Below, piece by piece: positions 1 through 9,622 of a stretch of DNA of 34,550 bases. The stretch covers positions 1-34,550 of the forward strand of contig QCDC01000014.1 of the NCBI GenBank assembly GCA_003278805.1, written 5' to 3'. A model generated the notes under the pieces. The model was not told where the DNA came from. It made no database searches and was given only the letters and a program-made list of their open reading frames with translations. How positions within the stretch are numbered: the stretch's first letter is position 1; each line of letters begins with the position of its first letter. The stretch is from Pelagibacteraceae bacterium AG-349-L17. GTDB lineage: Bacteria > Pseudomonadota > Alphaproteobacteria > Pelagibacterales > Pelagibacteraceae. A program made the position numbers and the translations under genes.

Positions 1-560
1 CCACCAAATTCGAAATAATCAAAACCAAAGAATTTTAAATTAACTATCTTGTCTCCAAAAACTTTTTCCATTAATTCAAATGATTTTGGACCTTGTATAG
101 CCATTATATCAACATCAGGTTCAAAAATCTTTACGTCAAATTTATTTCCAATAGCTAATCCTTTTGCAAATAATATTACATCTGAGTCAGCAAGAGAAAC
201 CCACCATTTATTTTCATTCAATCTAAGTACAACTGGATCATTAATCAGACCTGCGTTATCATCAATTATTGGACAATAATAACATCTTCCATCTTTTGAT
301 TTAGATAAATCTCTACAAGTCATCAACTGAACTAATTTCGCTGAGTCTTTACCAGAAATTTCCACCTGCCTTTCAGCAGCTACATCCCAAATTTGAACAT
401 ACTGTTTTAAGTGATGGTATGAGTCCTCAATTGAACCAAACGCTGCGGGAAGTAACATATGATTATATATTGTATAAGCCGTAACCCCTTGTTTTTCTAT
501 TCTAGAGGTATAAGGGGTGCCTCTAAGCCTTCTTGATTTTGCAATTGAAAAACTTTTCAT
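1..560 (-). CDS. dmdA: DMSP demethylase DmdA-like protein (3' end missing)
   Basis: This is the N-terminal half (about 186 residues) of a GcvT-fold, folate-dependent methyltransferase; the gene continues past base 1. I translated it directly from the minus strand. The protein opens with a basic [13 protein letters not shown] segment, then [23 protein letters not shown] (about residues 58-70), [16 protein letters not shown] and [15 protein letters not shown]. This pattern fits the DmdA branch rather than glycine-cleavage T protein, whose N-terminus is different (from memory of the family). DmdA moves a methyl group from dimethylsulfoniopropionate to tetrahydrofolate, yielding methylmercaptopropionate. 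The start ATG overlaps the upstream hydrolase stop as ATGA (557-560). Genes resembling dmdB and dmdC lie just upstream in the same operon, which supports the DMSP role. A different GcvT-family demethylase remains possible because the C-terminal half is not seen. Confidence 0.82.
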   Translation of the reverse strand, partial: MKSFSIAKSRRLRGTPYTSRIEKQGVTAYTIYNHMLLPAAFGSIEDSYHHLKQYVQIWDVAAERQVEISGKDSAKLVQLMTCRDLSKSKDGRCYYCPIIDDNAGLINDPVVLRLNENKWWVSLADSDVILFAKGLAIGNKFDVKIFEPDVDIMAIQGPKSFELMEKVFGDKIVNLKFFGFDYFEFG

Positions 561-1333
561 TTTTTTAAAAATTCTAAGACCTTGTCTCTCATTTCGAATG
601 CTTTTTCAATCATAATCATATGACCACAACCCTCAATTATATGTGTTGTTGAATTTTTAATGAAACTAGAAAACTTTTTACCTGACTCTAGATTTACCAT
701 TTTGTCTAATGATCCAAATATCAAAAAAGAGGGGCAGTCTATTGATCTAGCAGCATCAGAACCATTGGTATAATTATTACATGCAATTAAATCGACTGCT
801 AATATTTCTCTAATATCTCTTGGTGACTGTATTATTCTTTCCACTGGATTACCTCCTATAAATTTTTTTGAACCTTCATAACCCCACTTCATCATCAATT
901 TAACAGCATCAGTATCTCCATTTTTTGCTAAATCGATTAGATCTGGATGAACTGGCATTCTATTTGAACCACCAATAAAAACTAATTTTTTTAATCTTTT
1001 TTTATATTTAGATGCATATTCAAGTATCTCTAAACATCCTTGAGAGTGCCCAACGATAATTAGTTGTTTTAAATTTAATTTTACAAACACTTGTTCTAGC
1101 CAATCAGCTATTTTTTCAATACTATCTAAGCAGGGGCCATCTGAATTACCGTGCCCAGGTAAATCTATAGATAATACGTTAAAATTATTATTTGAAAAAA
1201 ACTGTTCAGTTAGAGACCAAACAATATGCGAAAGACCACTTCCATGAAGAAATACTATTGTTTCTTTATTTTTATCAATACCCTTTCCTGCATCAGAAGC
1301 ATAAATATTTTTATTTTCTAATTGAAAATTCAA
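557..1333 (-). CDS. alpha/beta hydrolase inside the dmd operon
   Basis: A 258-residue alpha/beta-hydrolase-fold protein. The oxyanion region HGSGLS lies near residues 30-35, the nucleophile elbow GHSQG at 95-99 (Ser97), the likely acid at Asp210 (FGSLDK) and the base at His238 (GCGHM). No signal peptide is visible, so it should be cytoplasmic. The start is TTG at 1333: an in-frame TAA lies two codons upstream, no early in-frame ATG exists, and AGG sits about 7 bases before it. It follows the CoA-ligase gene after 7 bases and overlaps dmdA by 4, so it is co-transcribed with the DMSP genes. The substrate is unknown. A thioesterase or esterase acting on a methylthio-acyl intermediate is a reasonable guess from position, since no dmdD-type hydratase is seen here; this is inference only. 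Confidence 0.85.
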   Translation of the reverse strand: MNFQLENKNIYASDAGKGIDKNKETIVFLHGSGLSHIVWSLTEQFFSNNNFNVLSIDLPGHGNSDGPCLDSIEKIADWLEQVFVKLNLKQLIIVGHSQGCLEILEYASKYKKRLKKLVFIGGSNRMPVHPDLIDLAKNGDTDAVKLMMKWGYEGSKKFIGGNPVERIIQSPRDIREILAVDLIACNNYTNGSDAARSIDCPSFLIFGSLDKMVNLESGKKFSSFIKNSTTHIIEGCGHMIMIEKAFEMRDKVLEFLKK

Positions 1334-1340
1334 AAATTAC

Positions 1341-2957
1341 CTAAACTTGTTTTCTTAATTCAAACTTTTGTATTTTTCCTGTCGAAGTTTTTGGCAACTC
1401 ACAGAAGACAACTTTCTTGGGAACTTTAAATCCTGCTAAAGTTTCTTTACAAAAATCAATTAATTCTTTCTCGCTAACTGGTTTGTCTTTAACTGCTTCG
1501 ATAAATGCACATGGCACCTCACCCCATTTTTCGTCTGGTTTTGCTACAACTGCTGCAATCGAAACGGATGGGTGTTTGGATAAAGTATTTTCAATTTCAA
1601 TTGAAGAAATATTTTCTCCTCCAGAAATAATTATATCTTTTGATCTATCTTGTATTTTAATATAGCCATCAGAATGCATTACAGCTAAATCACCACTGTG
1701 AAACCAACCATCTTTCATGGCTTTTTCGGTAGCCTCTTTATCTTTGAAATATCCCTTCATTACGACATTTCCTCTAATCATTATTTCACCGATTGTCTTT
1801 CCATCTCTAGGAACCTCTTTCATTGTCTCAGGATCTAAAACAACTACACCTTCCGTATTAGGGTACTTCACACCTTGTCTTGCTTTAATCTCGTTTTGTT
1901 TTTCTTCATCAAAATTATTCCATTCATCATTCCACGCGCACTGAGTTACATGACCATAAGTTTCTGTTAAACCATATACATGCATTACTTCAAATCCAAG
2001 AGCTCTCATTTTTTTAAAAATTATACTTGGTGGAGGAGCTCCAGCAGTTAAAACATAAACTTTTTGTTTTAATTTTTTCTTATCACTTTCTGGAGCTCCA
2101 GTAATCATATTCAATACTATTGGTGCACCACCAAAATGAGTAATTTCATATTTATCAATAAGTTCAAAAATTTTTTTAATATCTATATTTCTTAAACAAA
2201 TTGTTCTTCCATTTAGCATCGGTACAGTCCATGGATAACACCAACCATTGCAATGGAACATTGGAACAACTGTTAAAAAATTTAATCTATTTGGCATATT
2301 CCAAGCCACTGAGCTTCCTGTAGACATTAAATATGCTCCCCTATGATGATAGACAACACCTTTGGGATTTCCTGTAGTGCCTGATGTATAACTTAATGAT
2401 ATAGCCTGCCACTCATCTTCAGGCATTTGCCATTGAAAATTTTCATCACCTGTATTTAAAAAACTTTCATATTCTAAATCACCAATTTTTTCCAATTTTG
2501 ATTGGTCAGCATATTTATCGTTTATGTCGATAATAGTTATTTTTTTTTTAATAGTTTTTAATGCTTTTTTTACTTCTCCATGAAGTTGTCTATCGACAAC
2601 TAACACTTTTGCTTCGCTGTGATCTAAAATATAGGAAATTGTTTTAGCATCTAATCTTATATTAATAGTATTAAGAACTGCACCAGTCATAGGTACAGAG
2701 TAGTGTGCTTCAAAAATCTCTGGTGTATTGAAAGCTAAGAATGAAACCGTGTCACCTTTTTTAATACCTATTTTTGTCAATGCACTAGCAAATTTTACAA
2801 CTCTTTTATAAACTTCAGCCCAGGTATAATTTCTTTCTTCATAAATTATAGCCTCATAATTTGGGTAAATTTCTTTTGCTCTTTTTAAAAAAGTTAAAGG
2901 AGTGAGGGGTACGTGATTTGCTTTATTTTTATCTAAATTTGTATCGTAATGGCTCAT
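1341..2957 (-). CDS. dmdB: methylmercaptopropionate-CoA ligase-like (DmdB-type acyl-CoA synthetase)
   Basis: A 538-residue AMP-forming acyl-CoA synthetase (ANL superfamily). The P-loop-like motif YTSGTTGNPKG is at 190-200, the adenine-binding VYGLTETYGH at about 327-336, GWFHSGD follows in the hinge region, and the catalytic lysine lies in KTSTGKIQK (Lys528) near the C-terminus. DmdB converts methylmercaptopropionate, the product of DmdA, to its CoA thioester; the enzyme family also uses other short and medium fatty acids. The gene starts at ATG 2957, sharing one base with the upstream dehydrogenase stop (TAATG). Neighbours with acyl-CoA dehydrogenase, hydrolase and dmdA-like genes make the DMSP role much more likely than a general fatty-acid role, though sequence alone cannot fix substrate choice. 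Confidence 0.82.
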   Translation of the reverse strand: MSHYDTNLDKNKANHVPLTPLTFLKRAKEIYPNYEAIIYEERNYTWAEVYKRVVKFASALTKIGIKKGDTVSFLAFNTPEIFEAHYSVPMTGAVLNTINIRLDAKTISYILDHSEAKVLVVDRQLHGEVKKALKTIKKKITIIDINDKYADQSKLEKIGDLEYESFLNTGDENFQWQMPEDEWQAISLSYTSGTTGNPKGVVYHHRGAYLMSTGSSVAWNMPNRLNFLTVVPMFHCNGWCYPWTVPMLNGRTICLRNIDIKKIFELIDKYEITHFGGAPIVLNMITGAPESDKKKLKQKVYVLTAGAPPPSIIFKKMRALGFEVMHVYGLTETYGHVTQCAWNDEWNNFDEEKQNEIKARQGVKYPNTEGVVVLDPETMKEVPRDGKTIGEIMIRGNVVMKGYFKDKEATEKAMKDGWFHSGDLAVMHSDGYIKIQDRSKDIIISGGENISSIEIENTLSKHPSVSIAAVVAKPDEKWGEVPCAFIEAVKDKPVSEKELIDFCKETLAGFKVPKKVVFCELPKTSTGKIQKFELRKQV

Positions 2958-4720
2958 TAATTAAACTTAAAATTCATTATATTTGAGCTTCCTGAGATTG
3001 CTGATTTATAATGATACTCAGCCCTAGGTAGTACCTTATCAAAATAAAATTTAGCTGTATTTATTTTATCACTATAAAATTCTTTATTAGTATTAAAATC
3101 ATTAAAACTAACCTCTAATATTTTAATCCAAGCATAGGCAATTGAAACATAACCTAAGCTTTTTAAATAATCATTTGCTGCAGCGCTAACATCATCCTTT
3201 TCGATTTTGTTTTTATCATTTATCCAATCTGTGAATTTAGACAAAATATCTAGGTAATGGTTTAATTCTTTAGAAAAAGTTTTTACTTTTTCATTTTTGC
3301 TCTCACATTCAGATTTAATCATTTCTAAAAACTTATTTATAACATCACCTTTTTTGTTAGATAATTTTCTAAATACTAAATCTGCAGCCTGTACGGAATT
3401 TGTACCTTCATAAATTGGAGTAATACGATTATCTCGATATAATTGCTCAATTCCTTGGTCTTTAGTATATCCGTATCCTCCATGTATCTGCATTGCATCG
3501 CTAGTAATTTCCATAGCTAAATCTGTAAAAAGAGATTTAACTACAGGCGTCATTAATGAAACGTAATCTAAAGCAGCTTGTTTAATTTTTTCGTCCGGAT
3601 GATAAAGACTTACTTCTGTTTGTTGAGAAAGCCAAAAACATAATGCTCTTTCACCCTCAATTATTGATTTCATATTAAGTAAAGTTCTTCTAATGTCTGC
3701 ATGATCAATTATAAAATCTGCACCATTATTAGATTTTGAATTATTTGTTTTTCCTTGCTTTCTTTCTTTTGCGTAAGAAAGTGAATTTTGATAAGCAATT
3801 TCAGAAATACCTAAACCTTGAATGCCTACAACTATTCGCTCTAAATTCATCATTGTGAACATTGCACTTAGACCTTTATCTTTAGTACCAATCATGTATC
3901 CAGTTGCATCATCAAAATTTAAAACACAAGTAGCTGAACCTTTAATACCCATCTTGCTCTCAATTGATCCAGTTGAAATTCCATTTCTTGGACCAATACT
4001 ACCATCCTGGTTCACAATATATTTTGGAACTAAAAATAAACTAATTCCCTTGGTACCAGATGGAGAGTCTGGTGATCTTGCCAAAACTAAGTGAATTATA
4101 TTTTCGGTTAAATCATGGTCTCCTGAAGTTATGAATATTTTTTGACCACTGATTTTATAAGTATCATCTGATTGTTTAATTGCTTTAGTTTTTAACAAGC
4201 CAAGATCGGTACCACAGACTGGTTCTGTTAAACACATTGTACCACTCCACTTACCTTCTACAATCTTTGGTAAATATTTATTTTTTATTTCATCAGAGGC
4301 ATGATGATTGATACAATTATAAGCACCAATACTTAGTTCACTATATAATTTAAATGATAAGCTTGCTGAAGATAACATTTCATCAAAAAATGCACTTACT
4401 GTTTTTGGCATTCCTTGACCTCCATATTTTGGATCACAAGACAATGAAGTCCAACCATCCTCTATATACTTTTGATACGCTTCTTTGTAGCCTGGGGGTG
4501 TTCTAACAACACCATTTTCTAAAACTGCTGGATTTTCATCTCCGGATTTAGCAAGAGGTAAAATTAAATTTTGATTTATCTTGGCTGCTTCCTCTAAAAT
4601 ATCTTTCACTAGATCTGAACTAACTTCATTGTATTTTTCAAGTTCATTATAGTTTTTATTATCTCTAAGTTTTTCAAAGAGAAACATCATGTCTTTTACT
4701 GGAGCTGTATAACTTGGCAT
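2957..4720 (-). CDS. dmdC: methylmercaptopropionyl-CoA dehydrogenase-like (DmdC-type acyl-CoA dehydrogenase)
   Basis: A 587-residue FAD acyl-CoA dehydrogenase, clearly longer than the common 380-400-residue type and of the length of the DmdC subfamily, which carries an additional C-terminal helical domain. MCLTEPVCGTDLG (about 162-174) is the substrate/FAD strand region, HGGYGYTKD (413-421) and YEGTNSVQAADL (437-448) are signature segments, and Glu438 in YEGTN is the expected catalytic base. DmdC oxidises methylmercaptopropionyl-CoA to methylthioacryloyl-CoA. The start is ATG 4720, preceded by AAGG about 10 bases upstream. Only 26 bases separate it from leuB, and I see no clear promoter in that gap, so read-through from the leu genes is likely. 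General long-chain acyl-CoA oxidation is the main alternative. Confidence 0.82.
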   Translation of the reverse strand: MPSYTAPVKDMMFLFEKLRDNKNYNELEKYNEVSSDLVKDILEEAAKINQNLILPLAKSGDENPAVLENGVVRTPPGYKEAYQKYIEDGWTSLSCDPKYGGQGMPKTVSAFFDEMLSSASLSFKLYSELSIGAYNCINHHASDEIKNKYLPKIVEGKWSGTMCLTEPVCGTDLGLLKTKAIKQSDDTYKISGQKIFITSGDHDLTENIIHLVLARSPDSPSGTKGISLFLVPKYIVNQDGSIGPRNGISTGSIESKMGIKGSATCVLNFDDATGYMIGTKDKGLSAMFTMMNLERIVVGIQGLGISEIAYQNSLSYAKERKQGKTNNSKSNNGADFIIDHADIRRTLLNMKSIIEGERALCFWLSQQTEVSLYHPDEKIKQAALDYVSLMTPVVKSLFTDLAMEITSDAMQIHGGYGYTKDQGIEQLYRDNRITPIYEGTNSVQAADLVFRKLSNKKGDVINKFLEMIKSECESKNEKVKTFSKELNHYLDILSKFTDWINDKNKIEKDDVSAAANDYLKSLGYVSIAYAWIKILEVSFNDFNTNKEFYSDKINTAKFYFDKVLPRAEYHYKSAISGSSNIMNFKFN

Positions 4721-4746
4721 ATTTAAACCTTAAAATAATTCTAGTT

Positions 4747-5853
4747 TTATTGCAATTTTGAAATTATCGCATCACCCATTGCTGAAGTAGACGTTTCTTT
4801 CATGCCATCTGACATTATATCTTTAGTTCTTAAACCATCATTTAGAACATCTTGAACTGCCTTTTCTAAAATATCCGCTTCTTTATCAAGATCTAAAGAG
4901 TACCTTAAAGCCATAGCAAAACTTAAAATAGAAGCAATTGGATTTGCAATACCTTGTCCAGCTATATCAGGAGCCGATCCGTGTATTGGCTCATACATTG
5001 CTCTCATCTCACCATCTTTATTTTTTGCACCCAAAGATGCTGACGGTAAAAGACCTAAAGATCCAGTTAACATCGAAGCTTGATCAGACAGCATATCCCC
5101 AAATAAATTATCAGTTACAATTACATCAAATTGCTTTGGGTTTCTTAAAAGTTGCATTGCGCAGTTATCTGCTAACATATGGCTTAACTCTACATCTTTA
5201 TATTCTTTATTATGTAGCTCCTGAACCTCTTCTTTCCACAATTGTCCAGCTTCCATTACATTTGACTTTTCACATGATGTAACTTTGTTTGATCTTTTTC
5301 TTGCTAAATCAAAAGCAACTCTAGCTACCCTAGTAATTTCACTAGTGGTATAAGTGTGTGTATTAATTCCTTTTCTTTCTCCATTTTCAATTGGCTTAAT
5401 TCCTCTAGGTTCACCAAAATATATTCCACCCGTTAACTCTCTTACTATCATTATATCTAGTCCTGAAACTACCTCTGGCTTAAGGGTTGAAGCATCAACT
5501 AGTTGTTTGAAACAAATTGCTGGCCTTAAATTTGCGAAAAGTTTCAATTCTTTTCTAAGTTTTAATAATGCTCTTTCTGGTTTTTTAGAAAATTCTAGGT
5601 TATCCCATGTAGGACCACCAACTGCTCCAAGCATAATTACTTCACTTTCTAATGCTTTGTAAAAAACCTCATCAGTGATTGGGGTACCATGTTTATCATA
5701 AGAACAACCACCAACTAGCTCCTGATCAATTTCAAAATCTAAAGATTTTTTATCATTAAACCAGTTAATAATTTTTTTTACCTCAGCTATTACCTCTGGA
5801 CCAATACCATCACCAGGAAGTAAAAGTATTTTTCTTTTTTTTACTTTAATCAT
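4747..5853 (-). CDS. leuB: 3-isopropylmalate dehydrogenase
   Basis: LeuB oxidatively decarboxylates (2R,3S)-3-isopropylmalate to 2-oxoisocaproate with NAD, the third step of leucine synthesis. The 368-residue protein has the N-terminal [12 protein letters not shown], the substrate-binding arginines in LRPAICF and [15 protein letters not shown], the metal-binding [15 protein letters not shown], and the NAD-binding [18 protein letters not shown]. Length is normal for the family. The start ATG at 5853 lies inside the end of leuD, with an 8-base overlap, implying translational coupling. leuC and leuD are directly upstream, which settles the choice over tartrate or isocitrate dehydrogenase relatives. 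Confidence 0.97.
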   Translation of the reverse strand: MIKVKKRKILLLPGDGIGPEVIAEVKKIINWFNDKKSLDFEIDQELVGGCSYDKHGTPITDEVFYKALESEVIMLGAVGGPTWDNLEFSKKPERALLKLRKELKLFANLRPAICFKQLVDASTLKPEVVSGLDIMIVRELTGGIYFGEPRGIKPIENGERKGINTHTYTTSEITRVARVAFDLARKRSNKVTSCEKSNVMEAGQLWKEEVQELHNKEYKDVELSHMLADNCAMQLLRNPKQFDVIVTDNLFGDMLSDQASMLTGSLGLLPSASLGAKNKDGEMRAMYEPIHGSAPDIAGQGIANPIASILSFAMALRYSLDLDKEADILEKAVQDVLNDGLRTKDIMSDGMKETSTSAMGDAIISKLQ

Positions 5854-6451
5854 GAAATACCCAAGGCTTTTCGTTTTTTAAATTTGTTTCAAACTTTTCT
5901 ATTTTTTCTGATTTTTTTAGTGATAAAGCGATATCATCGAGCCCTTCTAACAAACATTTTTTCTTAAATGGATCAACTTCAAATTTTATCTCATTATTTC
6001 CATAAACTATTTTTTCCTCTTGCAAATCAATAGAAATTTCTTCTTGTCTATTTGCGTATTCAGATAGCTCTTTTATTTTTTCTTCTTCAAGGATTATAGG
6101 CAAAATTCCATTTTTAAAACAATTACTAAAAAAAATATCTGCGTAACTTGAACTTATTACACAAGTAATTCCAAAATCTAATAAAGCCCAAGGAGCATGT
6201 TCTCTTGATGAACCACATCCAAAGTTTTTTCCAGCAATTAAAATTTTAGATTGATTAAATGGATCTTTGTTTAACACAAAATCATTTATTTCTTTACCTT
6301 GATCATCATATCTCATTTCAAAAAATAAATTTTTTCCAAGACCAGTTCTTTTGATAGTTTTTAAAAACTGTTTTGGAATTATCATATCTGTATCAATATT
6401 AACAATTGGTAAATAAGCTGGGATACTTTTTAATTTATTAAATTTTTGCAT
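5846..6451 (-). CDS. leuD: 3-isopropylmalate dehydratase small subunit
   Basis: LeuD forms the swivel-domain partner of LeuC and helps bind isopropylmalate during the isomerisation of 2- to 3-isopropylmalate. The 201-residue protein shows the hallmark [14 protein letters not shown] near the N-terminus and the loop [22 protein letters not shown], with the conserved Cys-Gly-Ser-Ser-Arg-Glu-His. The start ATG at 6451 directly abuts the leuC stop (no gap), and the 3' end overlaps leuB by 8 bases. The three genes clearly form one translational unit. The length is typical of bacterial LeuD (about 190-210 residues). Confidence 0.97.
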   Translation of the reverse strand: MQKFNKLKSIPAYLPIVNIDTDMIIPKQFLKTIKRTGLGKNLFFEMRYDDQGKEINDFVLNKDPFNQSKILIAGKNFGCGSSREHAPWALLDFGITCVISSSYADIFFSNCFKNGILPIILEEEKIKELSEYANRQEEISIDLQEEKIVYGNNEIKFEVDPFKKKCLLEGLDDIALSLKKSEKIEKFETNLKNEKPWVFHD

Positions 6452-7855
6452 TTAATTTTGATACTTTCTGACATCATCTAAATTACCTGATATCGCAGCT
6501 GCTGCTGCCATTCCTGGACTAACTAGATGGGTTCTGCCGCCTCTACCTTGTCTTCCCTCAAAGTTTCTATTTGATGTAGAGGCACATCTTTCTTCTGGCT
6601 TTAATTTATCAGCATTCATAGCTAAACACATAGAGCAACCTGGTTCTCTCCATTCAAACCCTGAGCTAACAAAAATTTTATCTAGTCCCTCTTGCTCTGC
6701 TTGCTCTTTAACTAAGCCTGAGCCTGGAACTACTATAGCATTAACATGCGATGATACTTTTTTATCTTTTACGATTTTTGCTGCTTCTCTCAAATCTTCT
6801 ATTCTGCCATTAGTACAACTACCAATAAATACTTTATCTATTTTTATATCTGTAGCTGCCATGTCAGGTTTTAAACCCATATACTTTAAAGCTCTTTCAA
6901 TTGAATTTTTTTTATCTTCATCAGTCTCATTATTTGGATTTGGAACTTTTCCATCAATTGTTATTACATCTTGTGGTGACGTACCCCATGTAATCATGGG
7001 TAAAATTTCATTTGCATTAAGGCTAATTTCTTTATCAAAACTAGCATCAGAATCTGTTTTTAAGTTTTCCCAATAGTTCAAAGCTTTATCCCAATTTTCA
7101 CTTTTTGGTGACATTGGTTTTCCTTTTAAATATTCAAAAATTTTTTCATCTGGTGCAATTAATCCTGCTCTTGCACCACCTTCAATTGTCATATTGCAAA
7201 TAGTCATTCTTTGCTCAACACTTAAAGATCTTATTAAATCTCCAGCATATTCCACAACAGATCCTGTGCCACCCGCTGTACCTATTTTTCCAATTATTTG
7301 AAGTATTACATCTTTAGAAGTAACTCCTAAAGGAAGTTCGCCATTAACATTAATTCTAAAATTTTTAGCTTTCTTCTGAACTAGTGTTTGGGTTGCTAAA
7401 ACATGTTCTACTTCTGAAGTTCCTATTCCAAATGCTAAAGCACCAAATGCTCCATGCGTTGCAGTATGACTATCTCCACAAACAATAACTGTACCTGGTT
7501 GAGTAAAACCTTGTTCAGGTCCTATAATGTGAACGATACCTTGCCTCTTATCATCCATACCAAATAACTTAACACCAAATTCTTTACAATTTGCCTCTAA
7601 AGTATCTACTTGAATTTTTGACTCTTCATCTGAAATACCTTTTGATCTATCAGTTGTTGGAACATTATGATCTGCAACTGCTAAAGTTAAATTTGGGTGT
7701 CTAACTTTTCTATTAGAATTTCTTAATCCTTCAAAAGCTTGGGGGCTTGTCACCTCATGAATTAAATGTCTATCTACAAAAAGTAAAGATGTACCGTCAT
7801 CTTGTTGATCAACTAGATGATCGTTCCAAATTTTATCGTATAATGTTGTAGACAT
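6452..7855 (-). CDS. leuC: 3-isopropylmalate dehydratase large subunit
   Basis: LeuC carries the [4Fe-4S] cluster of isopropylmalate isomerase. In the 467-residue protein the cluster ligands are visible as the cysteine in [13 protein letters not shown] and the two in [45 protein letters not shown] and the C-terminal [20 protein letters not shown] are also diagnostic aconitase-family segments. It follows rplS after 11 bases and precedes leuD without a gap. leuA is not in this window, so the first leucine step must be encoded elsewhere. No leader peptide or attenuator typical of enteric leu operons is visible; the gene appears to be served by transcription from the ribosomal/SRP genes upstream. 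Confidence 0.97.
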   Translation of the reverse strand: MSTTLYDKIWNDHLVDQQDDGTSLLFVDRHLIHEVTSPQAFEGLRNSNRKVRHPNLTLAVADHNVPTTDRSKGISDEESKIQVDTLEANCKEFGVKLFGMDDKRQGIVHIIGPEQGFTQPGTVIVCGDSHTATHGAFGALAFGIGTSEVEHVLATQTLVQKKAKNFRINVNGELPLGVTSKDVILQIIGKIGTAGGTGSVVEYAGDLIRSLSVEQRMTICNMTIEGGARAGLIAPDEKIFEYLKGKPMSPKSENWDKALNYWENLKTDSDASFDKEISLNANEILPMITWGTSPQDVITIDGKVPNPNNETDEDKKNSIERALKYMGLKPDMAATDIKIDKVFIGSCTNGRIEDLREAAKIVKDKKVSSHVNAIVVPGSGLVKEQAEQEGLDKIFVSSGFEWREPGCSMCLAMNADKLKPEERCASTSNRNFEGRQGRGGRTHLVSPGMAAAAAISGNLDDVRKYQN

Positions 7856-7866
7856 TGAAAAAAAAA

Positions 7867-8427
7867 TTATTTTTTTTCTGTAGAGCTTTCTGATTTTTGT
7901 TCTTCTTTAGTAGCCTCTGCTGCTGGAGTTGCATCTTCTTTAGGTGCTGCCTCTGCTTTAGGAGCCTCTGCTGCTGGTGCTGCTTCTTCTTTAGGTGCTT
8001 CTACTGCAGGAGCTACATTTTCCTCTGTAACTGTTTCTGGTTTTGCCTCGATATCAATACCAATTTTTTTTCTAATTTTTTCTGCAATTCTTGCTGATTT
8101 ACCAGTTCTATCTCTTAGATAATAAAGTTTTGCTCTTCTTACTTTACCTGATCTAATAACCTTAATTGAGTCAATTAAAGTTCCAAATAAAGGAAAAGTT
8201 CTCTCAACACCCTCTCCAAATGAAATTTTTCTAACTGTAAAAGATGAGTTTAGGTCTCTGCTTTTTTTAGCAATACACACTCCCTCAAAATATTGAATTC
8301 TTTCTTTTTTACCCTCGGTAATTCTCACTCCAACTTTAACAACATCTCCAGGATAAAATTCTGGAATTTTTTTCTCTGAAAGAATTTTGTTAACGTTATG
8401 CTGATTTATTTCTTCAATTGTTTTCAT
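7867..8427 (-). CDS. rplS: 50S ribosomal protein L19 with long Ala/Pro/Glu tail
   Basis: L19 sits at the 30S-50S interface. Residues 1 to about 115 are canonical: [51 protein letters not shown], and the end [20 protein letters not shown]. After about residue 125 comes a tail of roughly 60 residues rich in Ala, Pro, Glu and Lys ([23 protein letters not shown] units), absent from typical L19 proteins of 115-130 residues. I chose ATG 8427 (protein MKTIEE...) because L19 normally begins here; a TTG at 8442 would add five residues and has a better-spaced AGAAG. The gene follows trmD after 16 bases. A similar tail occurs on S16 in the same operon. Confidence 0.93.
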   Translation of the reverse strand: MKTIEEINQHNVNKILSEKKIPEFYPGDVVKVGVRITEGKKERIQYFEGVCIAKKSRDLNSSFTVRKISFGEGVERTFPLFGTLIDSIKVIRSGKVRRAKLYYLRDRTGKSARIAEKIRKKIGIDIEAKPETVTEENVAPAVEAPKEEAAPAAEAPKAEAAPKEDATPAAEATKEEQKSESSTEKK

Positions 8428-8443
8428 GTTAATGTTTATCAAG

Positions 8444-9130
8444 TTAATTCTTCTTATATTTTTCCCATAAATCTGGTCTACGGACGCGTGTTATAGCCTC
8501 AGATTGAGATAAACGCCAGTGTTTAATTTTATTATGATCACCTGATAATAGCACGTCTGGCACAGCTTTTTCCTCCCAAATTTGAGGTTTTGTATACTGA
8601 GGGTACTCTAGAAGACCATTTTCAAAGGTTTCATCTAATTTAGAGTTTTCATTTCCTAAAACACCTGGCAACAGTCTTAAAATACTATCTATAACTACAT
8701 ATGCTGCTGACTCCCCGCCTGACAAAACATAATCTCCAATACTAACTTCCTCTATATTTCTTGTTGAAAGTATTCTTTCATCTACACCTTCAAAATGACC
8801 ACAAATTAAAGACAGAGATTTTTCATTAGCCAGCTCTTTTGCTAAATTTTGATCAAATTTTTTTCCTTTTGGCGATAAGTATAAAATTCTCTCACTCTCA
8901 TTTTTGTTTTCATCTATAGACTTTGCGAGAACATCTGCTTTTAACAACATCCCTGAACCACCCCCATAAGGTGTATCATCCACTGTTTTATGTTTGTCGT
9001 CAGCTGCATCTCTTATGTTTACAACTTTAAGTTTCCATAAATTATTTGACAGAGCTTTTCCATAAAGTCCTTTAGATAAAGGACCAGGGAAAATCTCTGG
9101 ATAAAGTGTAAACACTTGAGCTTGCCACAT
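8444..9130 (-). CDS. trmD: tRNA (guanine-37-N1)-methyltransferase
   Basis: TrmD is a knotted SPOUT methyltransferase that makes m1G37 in tRNAs reading CNN codons, preventing frameshifts. The 228-residue protein has the start [21 protein letters not shown], the metal/substrate region [14 protein letters not shown], the knot motif [13 protein letters not shown] followed by [19 protein letters not shown], and the C-terminal [17 protein letters not shown]. Length is usual. It lies 14 bases downstream of rpsP; in most bacteria rimM stands between these two genes, and here there is no room for it. rplS follows, the normal order. Confidence 0.96.
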   Translation of the reverse strand: MWQAQVFTLYPEIFPGPLSKGLYGKALSNNLWKLKVVNIRDAADDKHKTVDDTPYGGGSGMLLKADVLAKSIDENKNESERILYLSPKGKKFDQNLAKELANEKSLSLICGHFEGVDERILSTRNIEEVSIGDYVLSGGESAAYVVIDSILRLLPGVLGNENSKLDETFENGLLEYPQYTKPQIWEEKAVPDVLLSGDHNKIKHWRLSQSEAITRVRRPDLWEKYKKN

Positions 9131-9144
9131 AAATAATCTTTAAA

Positions 9145-9609
9145 TTATTTTTTTTCCTCTGCTGGAGCTGCTTCTGCTTTTGGAGCTTCTTCTTTAGGAG
9201 CTTCTTCTTTAGGAGCTTCTGCTGCTGGAGCTGCTTCTGCTGCTGGAGCTACTTCTGCTTTTGGAGCTTCTTCTTTAGGAGCTTCTTTATTATCCTCTTC
9301 TTTTTTATTTCTCTCTTTTTTTGGCACTGCTTTATTTGGATTATTTCCATTTGCAGGCATAGGCATTAGTTCGTTCTCACCTAAAATTCTTGCTACTCTA
9401 GTTGTTGGTTGAGCTCCTTGACCAAGCCAATATTTAATTCTCTCAGCTTCTAGGCCCACTCTTTCTTTTTTCTCTTTTGGTAATAGAGGATTAAAGAAAC
9501 CAACTTTTTCTATAAATCTTCCATCCCTTGCAAAACGACTGTCGGCAACAACAACCTTATAAACAGGACGTTTTTTTGTTCCACCTCTTGATAATCTTAA
9601 TTTTAACAT
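9145..9609 (-). CDS. rpsP: 30S ribosomal protein S16 with long Ala/Pro/Glu tail
   Basis: S16 is an early-binding 30S assembly protein. Residues 1 to about 85 are canonical: [41 protein letters not shown], then [23 protein letters not shown] lysine-rich hinge ([14 protein letters not shown]) leads into a tail of about 50 residues built from units such as [11 protein letters not shown] and APAAE, making the protein 154 residues instead of the usual 80-100. At DNA level the tail is a tandem, imperfect repeat (about 9158-9293), so length variation between strains is likely. The gene begins 13 bases after the ffh stop and is followed by trmD. A GGAG-type site (AAAAAGGAGAAG) precedes the ATG at 9609. 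Confidence 0.95.
   Translation of the reverse strand: MLKLRLSRGGTKKRPVYKVVVADSRFARDGRFIEKVGFFNPLLPKEKKERVGLEAERIKYWLGQGAQPTTRVARILGENELMPMPANGNNPNKAVPKKERNKKEEDNKEAPKEEAPKAEVAPAAEAAPAAEAPKEEAPKEEAPKAEAAPAEEKK
9161..9293 (-). repeat. imperfect tandem repeat encoding the S16 tail
   Basis: The plus strand shows repeated blocks of the kind ggagcttcttcttta and gctgctggagctgcttct. Read on the minus strand they encode alternating EAPKEEAPK and AAPAAEAAP units. The same amino-acid units, with more diverged codons, occur in the L19 tail at about 7912-8040. The low divergence between units here suggests recent slippage or unequal exchange, which is inference. Confidence 0.7.
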
Positions 9610-9622
9610 TTCTTCTCCTTTT

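Noticed and set aside
7897..8097. A cysteine/phenylalanine-rich open frame antisense to the L19 tail
   Set aside because: It is the complement of the Ala/Pro/Glu repeat; biased composition follows directly from the repeat, and there is no start signal.
9161..9293. A CRISPR array or other spaced-repeat element
   Set aside because: Repeats are contiguous, in frame, and encode a protein tail; there are no unique spacers.
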